In this document: positions 1-8,324 of the stretch, in pieces
How the letters are laid out: each line of letters begins with the position of its first letter
Position numbering within the stretch: position 1 is the first letter of the stretch
NCBI GenBank assembly: GCA_965247055.1
Contig: CBDFGE010000006.1
Coordinates: 434,001 to 498,000 of the forward strand
Reading direction: 5' to 3'
Source of the DNA: CBDFGE01 sp965247055
GTDB taxonomy: Bacteria; Chloroflexota; Dehalococcoidia; Lucifugimonadales; JAGWBF01
DNA length: 64,000 nucleotides
The notes under the pieces: model-generated
Seen by the model: only the letters and a program-made list of their open reading frames with translations
What the model was told of the DNA's origin: nothing
Databases searched by the model: none
Program-made: the position numbers and the translations under genes

Positions 1-96
1 TGAGGTCCGGCCCATCTCCACTGCTTCGTTCATACGACTAGACCGGCCGTCCGTGCCGCCGGCTTTTTGGGCCGTGGCCTCCACGGGGGCCATTAC

Positions 97-125
97 AAAA
101 AACCGCCCTCCGCTGTGGGGAGGGC
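97..125 (-). terminator. Intrinsic terminator, minus strand
   Basis: On the minus strand a perfect 7-bp stem (GCCCTCC / GGAGGGC) with a 7-nt loop is followed by GG and six T residues. This is the only hairpin in the window with a good T tract. It would end a transcript coming from about position 370. Confidence 0.7.
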
Positions 126-375
126 CGGGCATCCAAGGCATAAAGGGGATGTGCCAGGAGAGGTAGCAGCTTGACGTTACCCCGCATATGTCCTCCCTGG
201 CTCGTGCCAGCAACGTAAGGAGCCCTCCACTGGTTGGAGGGTTGTGGGCACGGAGGCATTGGCTGGTGGGGAGGGGCCACGAGCGAGCTTCCGTTCTTCC
301 TGCGCGAAGGCCCGCAGGCACGGGCGATACCCTGGTTTCAGCGTGGCGGCTACAGGCATATAAGTTCCACGGGGG

Positions 376-384
376 ATTATATCA
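376..384 (-). promoter_or_regulatory. Extended -10 promoter, minus strand
   Basis: The minus strand reads TGATATAAT, a consensus -10 with the TGn extension. No good -35 lies 16-18 bp upstream. It points toward the terminator at 125-97. Confidence 0.4.
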
Positions 385-542
385 TGGGCCGTCGGGGGGT
401 AGTAGAGGGGCTGCACTGGTTAATATAGCGGGGTTTGGTTGGGCCGGGCCCGGTTGCCCTGCTGAACGTACCGGGCCGGGGGTGGACCGGTGCCAGCACC
501 GTGAGACACCTCTGAGCGGCCCGGTATGTTCCTTAACCGCCA

Positions 543-571
543 TTGACACTCCTCCGGGGTGCTGCTACACT
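543..571 (+). promoter_or_regulatory. Sigma-70 type promoter for the oxidoreductase gene
   Basis: TTGACA (543-548), a 17-bp spacer and TACACT (566-571) lie about 90 bp before the start codon at 663. The -35 is a full consensus match. Confidence 0.6.
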
Positions 572-662
572 CCGTCATGTCCAAAATGGGTGGCGTCGTT
601 GAAGGAAGCGGGAGGCTGGCAAGGTGGCGCCACCGCCGCCGCGACCTGGGGAAAGGAGAGCG

Positions 663-1769
663 ATGAGACTGGGCCTATTCGACATGCCCCTACACTCCCC
701 CGGCAAAGTCCACGCCCAGATGTACGATGACAACCTGGAGATGGTGAAGTACACGGATAAGCTGGGCTACGACGAGGCCTGGATAGGGGAGCACTTCACC
801 GCGGTCTGGGAGCCCATGCCCACGCCCGAGCTGTTCATCGCCAGGGCCCTGGGAGAGACGGAACGGATCGTTTTGAGCACTGGGGTCATCTGCCTTCCCT
901 TCCACGACCCCGTGATGGTGGCCCACCGGATAGCCATGCTCGACCACCTGGCCAAAGGTAGGTTCTACTTCGGAATAGGGGTCGGCGGGGTGCCCACCGA
1001 CTTCGACATGTTCGGCCTCAACCAGAAATCGGCGGTTCCCCGGCAGATGATGCGGGAGTCCATGGAGGTCATCATCAAGCTGTGGACCGAGGACGACCCC
1101 TTTGAGTACAAGGGGCAGTTCTTCGAGGCCAGGTCGCCGGTGCCCCCATCACCCATAGGACTCCGCTACCACATGAAGCCCTACCAGAAACCCCACCCGC
1201 CGATAGCCGTTGCCGGAGGCAGCCCGAACTCCGAGACCCTCGAGTACGCTGGTGAGATGGGGTGGTGGCCGATGACCGGCACCGGCCTCCATTTCAACGA
1301 CATGCCGAAGAACTGGGCTGCGGTGGAGAGGGGAGCCGCGAAGACGGGAAAGAAGCCTTCCAAGGCCGACTGGCGGATCGCCCGACAGATACATGTGGGC
1401 GAGAACTCCCAAAAGGCAAAGGAGGAGGCCCTCAACGGCCCCCTGGGACGCTCATTCCTGGAGTGGTTCCGGCCTTTGATGGGGCTGAGCGGAAACTATG
1501 ACGCCCTGAAGGCGGGGGCCGAGATCCCGGACGAAGCTCTCACTCCCGAGTACATGCTGGAGAACTTCTGGATCGTGGGCGACCCCGACGAGTGCACGGA
1601 GAAGATAAGGGAGCTGTACCACCATGTGGGCGGTTTCGGTACCCTCCTTCTGGTATGCCACGACTGGGGCAGGGACCAAAAGAAGTGGTACCGTGCTCTC
1701 GAGCTGATGGCCAAGGAGGTGCTGCCCGCTCTGCAGGACCTTCCCCCGCCGTCCGACGGGGCCCGATAG
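663..1769 (+). CDS. LLM class flavin-dependent oxidoreductase
   Basis: A 368-residue bacterial-luciferase-like (TIM-barrel) oxidoreductase that would use FMN or coenzyme F420. The N-terminus MRLGLFDMPLHSPGK, the GYDEAWIGEHF strand-helix segment, the TERIVLSTGVICLPFHDP segment and the GRFYFGIGVGG loop are typical of the family. The closest feel is to limonene-monooxygenase-like members, but the substrate cannot be read from sequence. I chose ATG 663 because AAAGGAGAG lies just upstream and the protein then begins at the conserved first strand; an in-frame start at 624 would add a low-complexity extension. A consensus promoter precedes it. A second family member follows after about 50 bp, suggesting one transcript. 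Confidence 0.85.
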   Translation: MRLGLFDMPLHSPGKVHAQMYDDNLEMVKYTDKLGYDEAWIGEHFTAVWEPMPTPELFIARALGETERIVLSTGVICLPFHDPVMVAHRIAMLDHLAKGRFYFGIGVGGVPTDFDMFGLNQKSAVPRQMMRESMEVIIKLWTEDDPFEYKGQFFEARSPVPPSPIGLRYHMKPYQKPHPPIAVAGGSPNSETLEYAGEMGWWPMTGTGLHFNDMPKNWAAVERGAAKTGKKPSKADWRIARQIHVGENSQKAKEEALNGPLGRSFLEWFRPLMGLSGNYDALKAGAEIPDEALTPEYMLENFWIVGDPDECTEKIRELYHHVGGFGTLLLVCHDWGRDQKKWYRALELMAKEVLPALQDLPPPSDGAR

Positions 1770-1821
1770 CTAGCTCATGGCGATGCTCCGGCGATTCAGG
1801 GCGTCTCCGGGCTGACTAGAC

Positions 1822-2832
1822 ATGGAACACCAAGAATTGGCCGCGTCCAGCCTCAGCTTCGGCACGTACATAAGCGTCGAACCGGACTTTACTGGGGTGC
1901 CGGAGTTCGCCCGCGAGGCGGAGGACCTGGGGTACCAGCGTCTCAGCTTGGGCGAGCACCTGATGGACGGCAACCCACCCCGGCCGACGGTGCTGAGCAT
2001 CCCCGCCCTGGCCGCCGCCGGGGGTGCCACGAGCCGCATCCGCCTCCTCGCCGGCGTCGTGCTCATTCCCCTGTATGAGCCCGTGATGCTGGCCAAGCTG
2101 GCCTCCACACTGGATATCGTCACCGGTGGACGGCTTGAGTTCGGGATCGGGATCGGCGGCCAGCGGGATACCTACGCCGAGTACGACGCCGTCGGCATAC
2201 CCGTGGGAGAGCGAGGGAGGCGCGCCGACGAGATTCTCCGGCTCATCATGCGCCTCTGGACCGAGGCCCACGTCTCCTTCGAGGGCCGCTACTACCGCTG
2301 TCGGGACGTCACCCTGGTGCCTCCTCCACTCCAGAAGCCCCATCCCCCGATATGGGTCGCTGGCCGGGAGGAAGCGGCCATGCGCCGCGCCGCACGCTAC
2401 GGAGATGGATGGTACCCCTATCTCTTCACCCCGCGCCGCTTCCGGGAAAGCGTCGGTCACGTCCGGAAGTACGCTGCCGAGTACGGGCGGGACCTCTCCA
2501 ACTTTCGCTGGGGGCTCCTTCAGCCGACCTGCATAGCCGACACCAAGGAGGAAGCTCTAGAGCTAGCCGCCACCATACTGGGACGGAGGTACGCCACTGC
2601 TCAGCGTACCCCCCGGGACATCGCCCAGGCCCTCTGCATTACGGGCACTGCCCAGGACTGCATTGAGGAGCTGGAGAAAAGAGTGGAGGCTGGTGCCCGG
2701 GACATAGTTTTCATGTGGGTTGCCAACGACGCCGGCGCAGCCCGGGAGCAGATGCGGGAAGCGGCCCGCAACATTCTGCCCCACTTCCGGAGTAGGGTTG
2801 TCGGGCAGGCCACCCGGGGCACCAGTTTCTAG
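1822..2832 (+). CDS. LLM class flavin-dependent oxidoreductase (second copy)
   Basis: A 336-residue luciferase-like monooxygenase/reductase. It shows the family's YQRLSLGEHLM segment, the ATSRIRLLAGVVLIPLYEP strand, the GRLEFGIGIGGQ loop and the PPLQKPHPPIWVAG motif before the second half of the barrel. It is only distantly similar to the gene upstream, so a recent duplication is unlikely. No strong ribosome binding site precedes ATG 1822. Its stop codon overlaps the stop of the convergent crotonase gene within a CTAG tetranucleotide (2829-2832). Cofactor (FMN or F420) and substrate are unknown. Confidence 0.82.
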   Translation: MEHQELAASSLSFGTYISVEPDFTGVPEFAREAEDLGYQRLSLGEHLMDGNPPRPTVLSIPALAAAGGATSRIRLLAGVVLIPLYEPVMLAKLASTLDIVTGGRLEFGIGIGGQRDTYAEYDAVGIPVGERGRRADEILRLIMRLWTEAHVSFEGRYYRCRDVTLVPPPLQKPHPPIWVAGREEAAMRRAARYGDGWYPYLFTPRRFRESVGHVRKYAAEYGRDLSNFRWGLLQPTCIADTKEEALELAATILGRRYATAQRTPRDIAQALCITGTAQDCIEELEKRVEAGARDIVFMWVANDAGAAREQMREAARNILPHFRSRVVGQATRGTSF

Positions 2833-3599
2833 TGGCCCTTCCTTTCGAGGAACTCTTTGAATGCCTGCTCCACCCCCGGCACCCTCATCTCCGTGTGGAG
2901 GTAGTCCCATTCCCTCTGCCACATCTCCTGCCAGCCCGACCCCACGCCGTCCATAAGTAGACGCTTGACTCCTCGGACCGGGTCGGGATGGTTCTTGGCG
3001 ATGGCGGAGGCCAGCTCCATTGTCTTCTCCATGAGCTGGGCTCTGGGCACCAGGTGGTTGAGGAGTCCGATGCGGTACGCCTCTTCGGCCTCGACAACCC
3101 TTGCGGTGAAGAGGAGCTCCTTCGCGATGGGCCAGCCGACCTGGAGGGGGAGGTTCCAAGTGCTGTTGATCCTGCCGTAGGAGGCCGCCAGAAACCGGAA
3201 GCTAGTCCCCTCGCAACCTATCCTGATGTCCAGGCAGGAAGCGAGGGCGGCCCCTCCTCCGTAGGCCAGGCCGTTGATCGCCCCCAGGGTCGGCTTGGTG
3301 CAGGCCGCCAGGTGCCACATGCAACGGGCCCTTTCGGCCCTGCGTCCGTCCTCCTCCTCGGGGGAGAGCTCCCTGGCGTCCCGCCTCTGCTCGTGTATGT
3401 CCCCCCCGGCGGAGAAGGCCCGCTCCCCTGCCCCGGTCAGGACTATCGCTCTTATGTCGTCGTCCTCCTCCGCCTCGGTGACCGCCCGATCCAGCTCCGT
3501 GACCAGCTGGTAACTCATGGCGTTCAGCACCTCGGGGCGGTTGAGGGTGATGGCGGCCACGCCATCTGATTTTGACGCCAGGACAGTCTCGTAAACCAC
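2829..3599 (-). CDS. Enoyl-CoA hydratase/isomerase family protein
   Basis: A 256-residue crotonase-fold protein acting on acyl-CoA thioesters. The signature blocks are present: ITLNRPEVLNAMS near the start, an oxyanion-hole segment ERAFSAGGDIHEQ, and the INGLAYGGGAALASCLDIRI block. The open frame continues about 1 kb upstream as an antisense shadow of the acyl-CoA dehydrogenase gene. I therefore place the start at GTG 3599, which has AGAAGGTGG upstream and gives the family's normal length. The exact activity (hydratase, isomerase or hydrolase) is not clear. It lies 38 bp downstream of the acyl-CoA dehydrogenase gene on the same strand, so the two are probably co-transcribed. Confidence 0.85.
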   Translation of the reverse strand: MVYETVLASKSDGVAAITLNRPEVLNAMSYQLVTELDRAVTEAEEDDDIRAIVLTGAGERAFSAGGDIHEQRRDARELSPEEEDGRRAERARCMWHLAACTKPTLGAINGLAYGGGAALASCLDIRIGCEGTSFRFLAASYGRINSTWNLPLQVGWPIAKELLFTARVVEAEEAYRIGLLNHLVPRAQLMEKTMELASAIAKNHPDPVRGVKRLLMDGVGSGWQEMWQREWDYLHTEMRVPGVEQAFKEFLERKGH

Positions 3600-3637
3600 C
3601 GCACCACCTTCTGGGAAGATTCTGGGCGCTGCCAGGG

Positions 3638-4789
3638 CTACTCCTGCCAGCTCAAGTCGAATAGCTGGTCGTAGGCCAGGGCCCAAGGAGGCCTCAGGTA
3701 GCCCAAGGCCCGGACGTCCTCGAACCAGGCCCCCAGGGGGGAGTATGTGGTGTAGGCGCTGCCCCCAACTATCTTGCAGAGGCGTGTCAGTACAGACTCC
3801 GCTAGCTGGGCGATGGTCTCTTTGCCCAGCAGCGCCACTCGCCGGTCCTGGGTCCCCTGGTCGAAAGTCCTCAGCACACCTTCGAAAGCCTGCTCGATCA
3901 GCCACTCCTCCTGCTCGGCCTGGGTCCACTCCACCTTCTGGAACGACCGCAGGCTGCTTCCCTGGGGCGTACTCCCCCGCAAACGCCGGCGGGCATACTC
4001 CATTGCGGCGTCCACCACGCCCACGGCCACCGCTGTGAAGGCCAGGCTGCCCAGCGCGCCGCTCCTCTCCATTAACTCCCGCTGGTGTCCGGGCCAGGCC
4101 ACCCGCGTGGCAGGGAAATCCTTGAACTCGAAGGCGTGGCTGTTGGTGGACCTCATCCCGTGGCCTTCCCAGGGGGCCACCAGTTTCATACCCGTGCTGC
4201 CGTCCCAGGGGACGCCGCCTACCTCCAGATAAAACTGGTCTGGCTCGGCCTCTCCCTCCGGCAGCGCCCTGGTGGTCATGAAGGAGGTGATTCCCGAGCC
4301 GCTTCCGAAGTGCTTCTGCCCGGTGATCCGGTATTTGTGGGGTGAGGGTTCGGGCCGGGCAACGGTCGTGGTCAGTGATATGTCGCCACCGCTGCCGGGC
4401 TCGGAGACGATGGTACCCCACCAGGCCCCGCCCAGCACCGTCTCGAACATCTCGCGCCGCTGCCTGTTCCACTCCTGGGCGTATACTGGGGGTACCTCCG
4501 GTACCCTCCAGGCAGAGAGCACCAGGGGGTGCATGGCGCTGACCAGGGACACCGACGGGTCCCCACGGGCAATGACCCGGAGCACGGTACAGATGGGCCG
4601 CGCCGATTGGGCCAGGCTCTCCCATGTCCCGCCGAACTCCACGGGCACCGCCATAAGGTGAAATCCCAGGTCCTGGAGGCGCTGGAAGTCTGCTGGGTCG
4701 GCCTCCTTGCGGCGTTGCCGAGCGTCCCAGTCGCAGGCGAAATCCCGGGCCAGCTCAGCGGCTTTCGTCATGACCGTATCGGTGTTCAC
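3638..4789 (-). CDS. Acyl-CoA dehydrogenase family protein
   Basis: A flavoprotein of about 383 residues. The N-terminal helical domain is followed by a middle beta domain with GTIVSEPGSGGDISLTTTVA and RITGQKHFGSGSG, then a C-terminal helical domain ending KIVGGSAYTTYSPLGAWFED, which resembles the FAD-binding region. GTG 4789 is preferred because GGAG lies 5 bp upstream; an in-frame GTG at 4813 would add eight residues but lacks a good site. With the crotonase gene downstream it forms a small acyl-CoA oxidation unit. Chain specificity cannot be read. Confidence 0.82.
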   Translation of the reverse strand: MNTDTVMTKAAELARDFACDWDARQRRKEADPADFQRLQDLGFHLMAVPVEFGGTWESLAQSARPICTVLRVIARGDPSVSLVSAMHPLVLSAWRVPEVPPVYAQEWNRQRREMFETVLGGAWWGTIVSEPGSGGDISLTTTVARPEPSPHKYRITGQKHFGSGSGITSFMTTRALPEGEAEPDQFYLEVGGVPWDGSTGMKLVAPWEGHGMRSTNSHAFEFKDFPATRVAWPGHQRELMERSGALGSLAFTAVAVGVVDAAMEYARRRLRGSTPQGSSLRSFQKVEWTQAEQEEWLIEQAFEGVLRTFDQGTQDRRVALLGKETIAQLAESVLTRLCKIVGGSAYTTYSPLGAWFEDVRALGYLRPPWALAYDQLFDLSWQE

Positions 4790-4857
4790 GGATGCTCCAG
4801 TGGGGCGAGCCACCGCGGCAAACGCCCCCGCATCTTCAGCCTGATTGGATCAGGATG

Positions 4858-6699
4858 TCACCAGGCGGCTGCATAGGTTATGCGGCGCGGGTCGGTACCG
4901 GCGCTCATCGTCCCGCTACGTGGGTCGCGCCGTATCACGATGGCACCAAGCCCGGCCGAACTGGACAGCTCGGAGCCGTACACCACGACCCTGTGTCCCA
5001 GTGCGCTGAGCTGGTCCCTGACCTGCTGGGGGGTGGCTGGCTCCAGGTTCAGTTGCCCTGGCAGGTAAGTGTGGGGGTAGAAGGAGCCTATTATGCTCAG
5101 CGTGATAAAACGGGGCACTTCGACCGCCTCTTGCGGCTCCATGCCGAAGAGCAGCATGTTGAGGATGACCTGCAAGTCGGCCTGGGCCTGCCTGTCCCCG
5201 CCGGGGCAGCCCGCCGTCAGTACGGGCGTCCCGTCCTTGCATACGATATAGTTAACCAGTGTGGTGCGGGGCCGTTTGCCGGGCCGCAGCGCGTTGGGGT
5301 GTTCCTCGTCCAGGAAGAATACCTCGCAGCGTGTGCTGAATGCACACCCCAGCTCGGGGATGAACACCGTCTTGGGGAAAAATCCGCCGCTGGGCGTGGC
5401 GCACACCACGTTCCCGTCCCGGTCCATGGTTGCAAGGTAGGTGGTGTCCCCGTCGGCCTCGCCTGCGCCGTCCGCCTGTGTAGGCGCCGGGTAAGCCAGC
5501 TCGGCCGGGCGCGCCGGTGATGGTCCGAGGCAATACCGCCACGGGTCTCCCGGCGGGGGCAGCCCCGGACTGGCGCGGTCCGCTTGGATGAGTCCGGCCC
5601 GTGCGGCGGCGTACTCCTTCGATAGCAGGCCCTCGATGGGCACCCTCACGTAGTCGGGATCACCGTAGTGCGCCTCCCGGTCCGCGAAGGCCAGCTTCAG
5701 GGCTTCCGCGACGGTGTGTATGTATTGGGTGGAGTTATGGCCCATGCCCCTGAGGTCGAAATGCTCCAGGATGTTCAGGGTCTGGAGCACCACCGCACCC
5801 TGAGTCCAGGTGGACTGGGTATAGACCTCGTACCCCATGTAGCTGGTCTTGAGGGGCTCCTCGAAGGACGCACTATAGGATGCCAGGTCTTCCATGCTCA
5901 GAAGCCCGCCCACTCTGTCGGAGCATGCCACCATGGCCCGGGCGATGTCCCCGCTATAGAACTCCTCCCGCGCCGCTCGCAGGCCGGCCATGCGGTGGCC
6001 GTTCCCCCGGGTCTCCGCCTGCACCAGCTTTTCCAGGGTCGCGGCCAACTGTTTCTGGACTACGAGCTGCCCGACCTCGTGGGGCTCTCCCCCGGGATAA
6101 AACACCTCCAGGGCGGCCGGAGCATAGTGGCGGAACTGCTCCATGGTGTTGCACCAGGGCCGGTTTGGGGCGAGAAAGCTCTCCCGGAGGTACTCGTACA
6201 TGGGGAAGCCCCGGTGGGCGTAGTCGATGGCCGGGGCCAGCACTTCGCCCAGGGTCTTGGTGCCGTAGGTCTCCAGCATCAGCAGCAGGGCATCCATGAT
6301 GCCGGGCACGGCGAAGGACAGTTCGGAGTTCGGCCCCGGGCCGACGGGGACCTTGTCCAATCCCCTTTGCCTGAAGGCGTCGATGGTCGCCCTTTTGGGA
6401 GCGACCCCCTGCCCGCTCAACGCGCGAACCCGGCCGCTGGCTGCGTCGTACAGGGTGAAGGCGCCTTCGGAGGCCAGGGAGAAGGGAGCTGAAGGCTCTA
6501 CCACGGCAGCGGTGAACCCGGCGGCCACCGCAGCATCGAAGGCATTGCCTCCGGAGAGGAGCATCCGCATACCGGACATCGCCGTCAGGTAATGGCCCCC
6601 GGCCACTATACCCTGGGTGCCCCACACCACCGGACGCCCGGTGGCGGGCGGAGTCACACTCGAATGCTCCGGCTGGAGGGGATGACTTGGCTCTGACAA
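4858..6699 (-). CDS. Gamma-glutamyltransferase family protein
   Basis: A 613-residue Ntn-hydrolase proenzyme of the gamma-glutamyltransferase/acylase family. The N-terminal part has the family's GIVAGGHYLTAMSG...GGNAFDAAVAAGF block. The predicted processing site is DGDTTYLATMDRDG, with Thr419 as the likely nucleophile released by autocleavage. The small-subunit GCPGGDRQAQADLQVILNML block follows. The start is TTG 6699 behind GGAGAGG. I see no signal peptide, so the protein may be cytoplasmic rather than a periplasmic glutathione hydrolase. Members of this family also act as cephalosporin or oxamate amidases, so the substrate is open. Confidence 0.85.
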   Translation of the reverse strand: MSEPSHPLQPEHSSVTPPATGRPVVWGTQGIVAGGHYLTAMSGMRMLLSGGNAFDAAVAAGFTAAVVEPSAPFSLASEGAFTLYDAASGRVRALSGQGVAPKRATIDAFRQRGLDKVPVGPGPNSELSFAVPGIMDALLLMLETYGTKTLGEVLAPAIDYAHRGFPMYEYLRESFLAPNRPWCNTMEQFRHYAPAALEVFYPGGEPHEVGQLVVQKQLAATLEKLVQAETRGNGHRMAGLRAAREEFYSGDIARAMVACSDRVGGLLSMEDLASYSASFEEPLKTSYMGYEVYTQSTWTQGAVVLQTLNILEHFDLRGMGHNSTQYIHTVAEALKLAFADREAHYGDPDYVRVPIEGLLSKEYAAARAGLIQADRASPGLPPPGDPWRYCLGPSPARPAELAYPAPTQADGAGEADGDTTYLATMDRDGNVVCATPSGGFFPKTVFIPELGCAFSTRCEVFFLDEEHPNALRPGKRPRTTLVNYIVCKDGTPVLTAGCPGGDRQAQADLQVILNMLLFGMEPQEAVEVPRFITLSIIGSFYPHTYLPGQLNLEPATPQQVRDQLSALGHRVVVYGSELSSSAGLGAIVIRRDPRSGTMSAGTDPRRITYAAAW

Positions 6700-6862
6700 G
6701 GTTGCCTCTCCGCCACGCTGAACACCTCAGCCATTCTAATGGCAAGGCGATGAACAGTCAAACTCGAAGGCTCCGGGGCCCTCGGATCGATGGAAGAGAG
6801 ATGAAGGCTGAGGAGCAGTCCCATGCTATGAGCCCACTGAGCAGTGGCGGGCGGGCCGGCGC

Positions 6863-6891
6863 TTGACGCGGACTCGGGGCGTCACTAAAAT
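6863..6891 (+). promoter_or_regulatory. Sigma-70 type promoter
   Basis: TTGACG (6863-6868), a 17-bp spacer and TAAAAT (6886-6891) lie about 75 bp ahead of the small gene at 6967. Confidence 0.6.
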
Positions 6892-6966
6892 CGTTCCAGT
6901 CGAGGACGTTGATACCTTGAGCAACTGCCGGTGTGGCGGCGGACCTGGAACAGGTAAGGAGGGTCC

Positions 6967-7242
6967 ATGACCATAATTCATCGCAGGGTGTTTTTCGCCA
7001 AGGTAGGCATGGCGGACCATCTCGTCGGGCACCTCCAGGAGGGCGAGGGGGAGTTCCGCCGGCGCGGAGTGGACTTCAAGGTGCGGATACTGACGGACTA
7101 CATGAGCGGGCGCAGCGACCGGGTGGTGGCAGAGTGGGAGGTCAACGATTTGGCGGAGATAGATGTCTCCCTTAACAGGGTCATGGGAGATCCGGCGGCT
7201 CAGGAATTCTTCGGCACGTGGCTTGAGGACTTAACGACCTGA
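6967..7242 (+). CDS. Small conserved-looking protein, possibly dimeric alpha/beta barrel
   Basis: A 91-residue protein with GGAGGG just before ATG 6967 and its own promoter. I do not recognise the family with certainty. The pattern (HRRVFFAKVGMADHLVGHLQE, then RILTDYMSGRSDRVVAEWEV, then a helix) resembles small ferredoxin-like dimeric alpha/beta-barrel (NIPSNAP/ABM-like) proteins. No membrane segment or cysteine is present. Its function is unknown. Confidence 0.7.
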   Translation: MTIIHRRVFFAKVGMADHLVGHLQEGEGEFRRRGVDFKVRILTDYMSGRSDRVVAEWEVNDLAEIDVSLNRVMGDPAAQEFFGTWLEDLTT

Positions 7243-7364
7243 TCCACTACGCGGAAGCGGAGAACTGGACGGTCCATTAGGGCCGTAGCATGGGTTGGGG
7301 TGGAGGGGGAGGTTCCCGTCCACTACTGGTGAGTCTCTGTCCAACCTTAACCAGGGGGTAGCGA

Positions 7365-8234
7365 ATGCAAGAGGGGAAGGGGCGGCGTCTGCTGGTGGTG
7401 CTTGCCCATCCCGACGACGAGACCTTCGGATGTGGGGGTGTGCTGGCCAGGTATGCCGCGGAAGGGGTACGGGTCTCCCTCATCTGTGCCACCCGCGGTG
7501 AGGCGGGGGAGATAAGAGACCCATCCCTTGCCACGCGTGGCAACCTGGCCCAGGTCCGGGAGCGGGAGCTTCGGGCCGCCTGCGAAGTTCTGGGCGTTGA
7601 GGACCTGTACGTCTTCGGCTACCGGGACTCCGGGATGAAGGGCGCACCCGACAACCAGCACCCCGAGGCACTATGTCAGGCGAGACCCAGCGAGGTGGCA
7701 GGGAAGATCGTGGAGATCATCCGCAGCCTAGGTCCCCAGGTTGTGGTCACCTTCGATCCCAACGGCGGCTATGGGCATCCGGACCACATAGCCATCCACA
7801 ACGCCGCGGTGGAGGCCTTCGGCGCCGCTGGCGATGCCTCCAGGTTTCCGGAGCAGCTTGGCGACGGCCTGGAGCCTCACCGGCCCCGCAAGCTTTACTA
7901 CGCGGCGTTCCCCCGTAGTCTGGCCAGGGAGTTTCGGGACGCCGTCAGGGCCGCCGGCATCGACTCCGACTTTGGTGACATGGACCCAGAGCAGATGGGG
8001 GTACCCGATGAGCAGATCACCACTGTGGTGGACGTCGGTAAATACGGAGGACGGAAGGAGCAGGCTGCACGGTGCCACCGGACCCAGGTCCAGGGAGACG
8101 ACCCCTTCTCCTGGGTCCCCGGGGGCCTGCGAGAGAGGTTCATGACGACCGAGCACCTGGTCAGGGCCGCACCCGCCTTCGTGGGGAGCGGCGGTACGTT
8201 GGAAGAGGACCTCTTCGGGGATATCACTGATTAG
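7365..8234 (+). CDS. PIG-L family N-acetylglucosaminyl deacetylase
   Basis: A 289-residue zinc-dependent deacetylase of the LmbE/PIG-L family. The zinc and catalytic motif AHPDDET lies at residues 14-20 and the second histidine motif YGHPDHIAIH in the middle. The family includes MshB (mycothiol), BshB (bacillithiol) and deacetylases of many small glycoconjugates, so the substrate is not fixed. The residues after the second motif (SDFGDMDPEQMGVPDEQITTV) resemble the MshB-like subgroup. No low-molecular-weight thiol biosynthesis partner gene is nearby. Confidence 0.88.
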   Translation: MQEGKGRRLLVVLAHPDDETFGCGGVLARYAAEGVRVSLICATRGEAGEIRDPSLATRGNLAQVRERELRAACEVLGVEDLYVFGYRDSGMKGAPDNQHPEALCQARPSEVAGKIVEIIRSLGPQVVVTFDPNGGYGHPDHIAIHNAAVEAFGAAGDASRFPEQLGDGLEPHRPRKLYYAAFPRSLAREFRDAVRAAGIDSDFGDMDPEQMGVPDEQITTVVDVGKYGGRKEQAARCHRTQVQGDDPFSWVPGGLRERFMTTEHLVRAAPAFVGSGGTLEEDLFGDITD

Positions 8235-8324
8235 AGAGCGCCGGCCGGGCCCAGTATCGCACATTTCGAGACGGGCCTTATATCATGGGAAGGCGCCGGA
8301 ATATGGCGGCAAGGAGGGCGTAAG

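Larger units (their letters stand above)
97..384 (-). ncRNA. Possible minus-strand small RNA or leader (unassigned)
   Basis: This stretch has no convincing gene but is bounded on the minus strand by an extended -10 box (TGATATAAT, 384 to 376) and an intrinsic terminator (125 to 97). The RNA between, about 270 nt, has strong local pairing: GCCAGGGAGG near 213-204 can pair with CCTCTCCTGGC near 165-155. I could not match it to RNase P RNA, tmRNA, SRP RNA, 6S RNA or a known riboswitch. A short reading frame starting ATGCGGGG behind GGGAGG lies inside it, so a leader peptide is an alternative. Identity unknown. Confidence 0.25.

Noticed and set aside
188..730. 180-residue open frame at the left end
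   Set aside because: No family features, overlaps the better supported oxidoreductase gene, and lacks a ribosome binding site.
2829..4625. 598-residue open frame on the minus strand
   Set aside because: Only its last 256 residues are a crotonase; the front is an antisense shadow of the acyl-CoA dehydrogenase gene. The start was moved to GTG 3599.
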